From Calendula officinalis (taxonomy: Eukaryota; Streptophyta; Magnoliopsida; Asterales; Asteraceae), in NCBI GenBank assembly GCA_963853835.1, contig OY970825.1:30628835-30692834 (forward strand): a stretch of DNA of 64,000 bases, given 5' to 3'. Shown piece after piece: positions 63,887 through 64,000 of this stretch. Both the position numbers and the translations under genes were made by a program. Within the stretch, counting starts at the first letter, position 1. Every line of letters starts with the position of its first letter. The notes below the pieces were generated by a model, which was not told where the DNA came from, made no database searches, and saw only the letters and a list, made by a program, of their open reading frames with translations.

Positions 63887-64000
63887 ACTGGCAGAGTTGA
63901 TGAAGAACAAAGCCAACAAGGTTGGCACATCAGGTATCTTCACAATAGAACTATATGCTTTCCCTAAGAAATCATGGGTATATGACACTGGTTGTGGAAC
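63887..64000 (+). pseudogene. Start of element H protease, cut by window end
   Basis: After the stop the same frame reads LAELMKNKANKVG, then GIFTIELYAFPKKSWVYDTGCGT. DTG is the aspartic protease active site. The frame continues beyond the window. Confidence 0.8.

Larger units (their letters stand above)
60645..64000 (+). mobile_element. Element H: copia element of the E-like family, 5' part in the window
   Basis: LTR 60645-61300, PBS, long leader, gag, start of protease; the rest lies beyond the window. It inserted into G (left flank GTTGC at 60640-60644). Gag has two lesions, so this copy is probably inactive. Confidence 0.85.

Overview
The window is plant nuclear repeat DNA, and I found no ordinary cellular gene in it. 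It holds nested LTR retrotransposons: Ty1/copia with PBS complementary to initiator Met-tRNA, and one Ty3/gypsy element. Gag, Pol and the extra third ORF resemble retrotransposon proteins I remember from Asteraceae genomes (Tanacetum, Artemisia), so a composite-family eudicot is likely. That is from memory and not a search.

Layout. (1) 1-524 is unassigned flank. (2) Element A (525-12017, minus) is a complete 11.5 kb copia element with 618-bp LTRs that look identical by eye, TSD ACCCG, intact gag (855 aa), pol (1170 aa) and a third ORF (1158 aa) between pol and the 3' LTR. (3) A 306-bp diverged solo LTR (12093-12398, plus), then 0.7 kb of AT-rich DNA. (4) Element B (13111-24563, minus) is the same family with TSD TATAA; gag and pol are intact, but ORF3 is broken by an inserted piece of its own U5-PBS. 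(5) 4.7 kb of intergenic DNA holds diverged repeats and a MITE-like element. (6) Element C (29226-40503, minus) is an older relative with TSD GTAGA and about 8 LTR differences; all three genes are broken. (7) Element D (41503-47065, plus) is a 5' part of the same family with gag open, cut inside the RT YVDD motif by element E. (8) Element E (47066 to about 52586, minus) is a copia element of another family with degenerate gag. (9) Element F (52610-60140, plus) is a gypsy element with intact gag, pol almost wholly lost, and a truncated left LTR. (10) G (60141-60644, minus) is a piece of copia RT. (11) Element H (60645 to the window end, plus) is a copia element with a frameshifted gag.

How the parts work together. 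In A, B and C, Gag forms the particle, and Pol supplies protease, integrase, RT and RNase H. ORF3 is a large, charged, coiled-coil, membrane-less protein of unknown function with its own TATA promoter.

The most striking signal is an octamer, CAGTAGTA (reverse TACTACTG). It is spread over A-D far beyond chance: arrays in LTR U3 and just upstream of the ORF3 promoter, and copies in both orientations inside disordered parts of gag, pol and ORF3, where it is translated as TTD/TTG or SVV. I propose as inference that these are binding sites for a sequence-specific factor, possibly ORF3 itself, analogous to the VANC anti-silencing proteins of Arabidopsis VANDAL transposons. A second notable structure is a series of hairpins in F with a constant loop and covarying stems.
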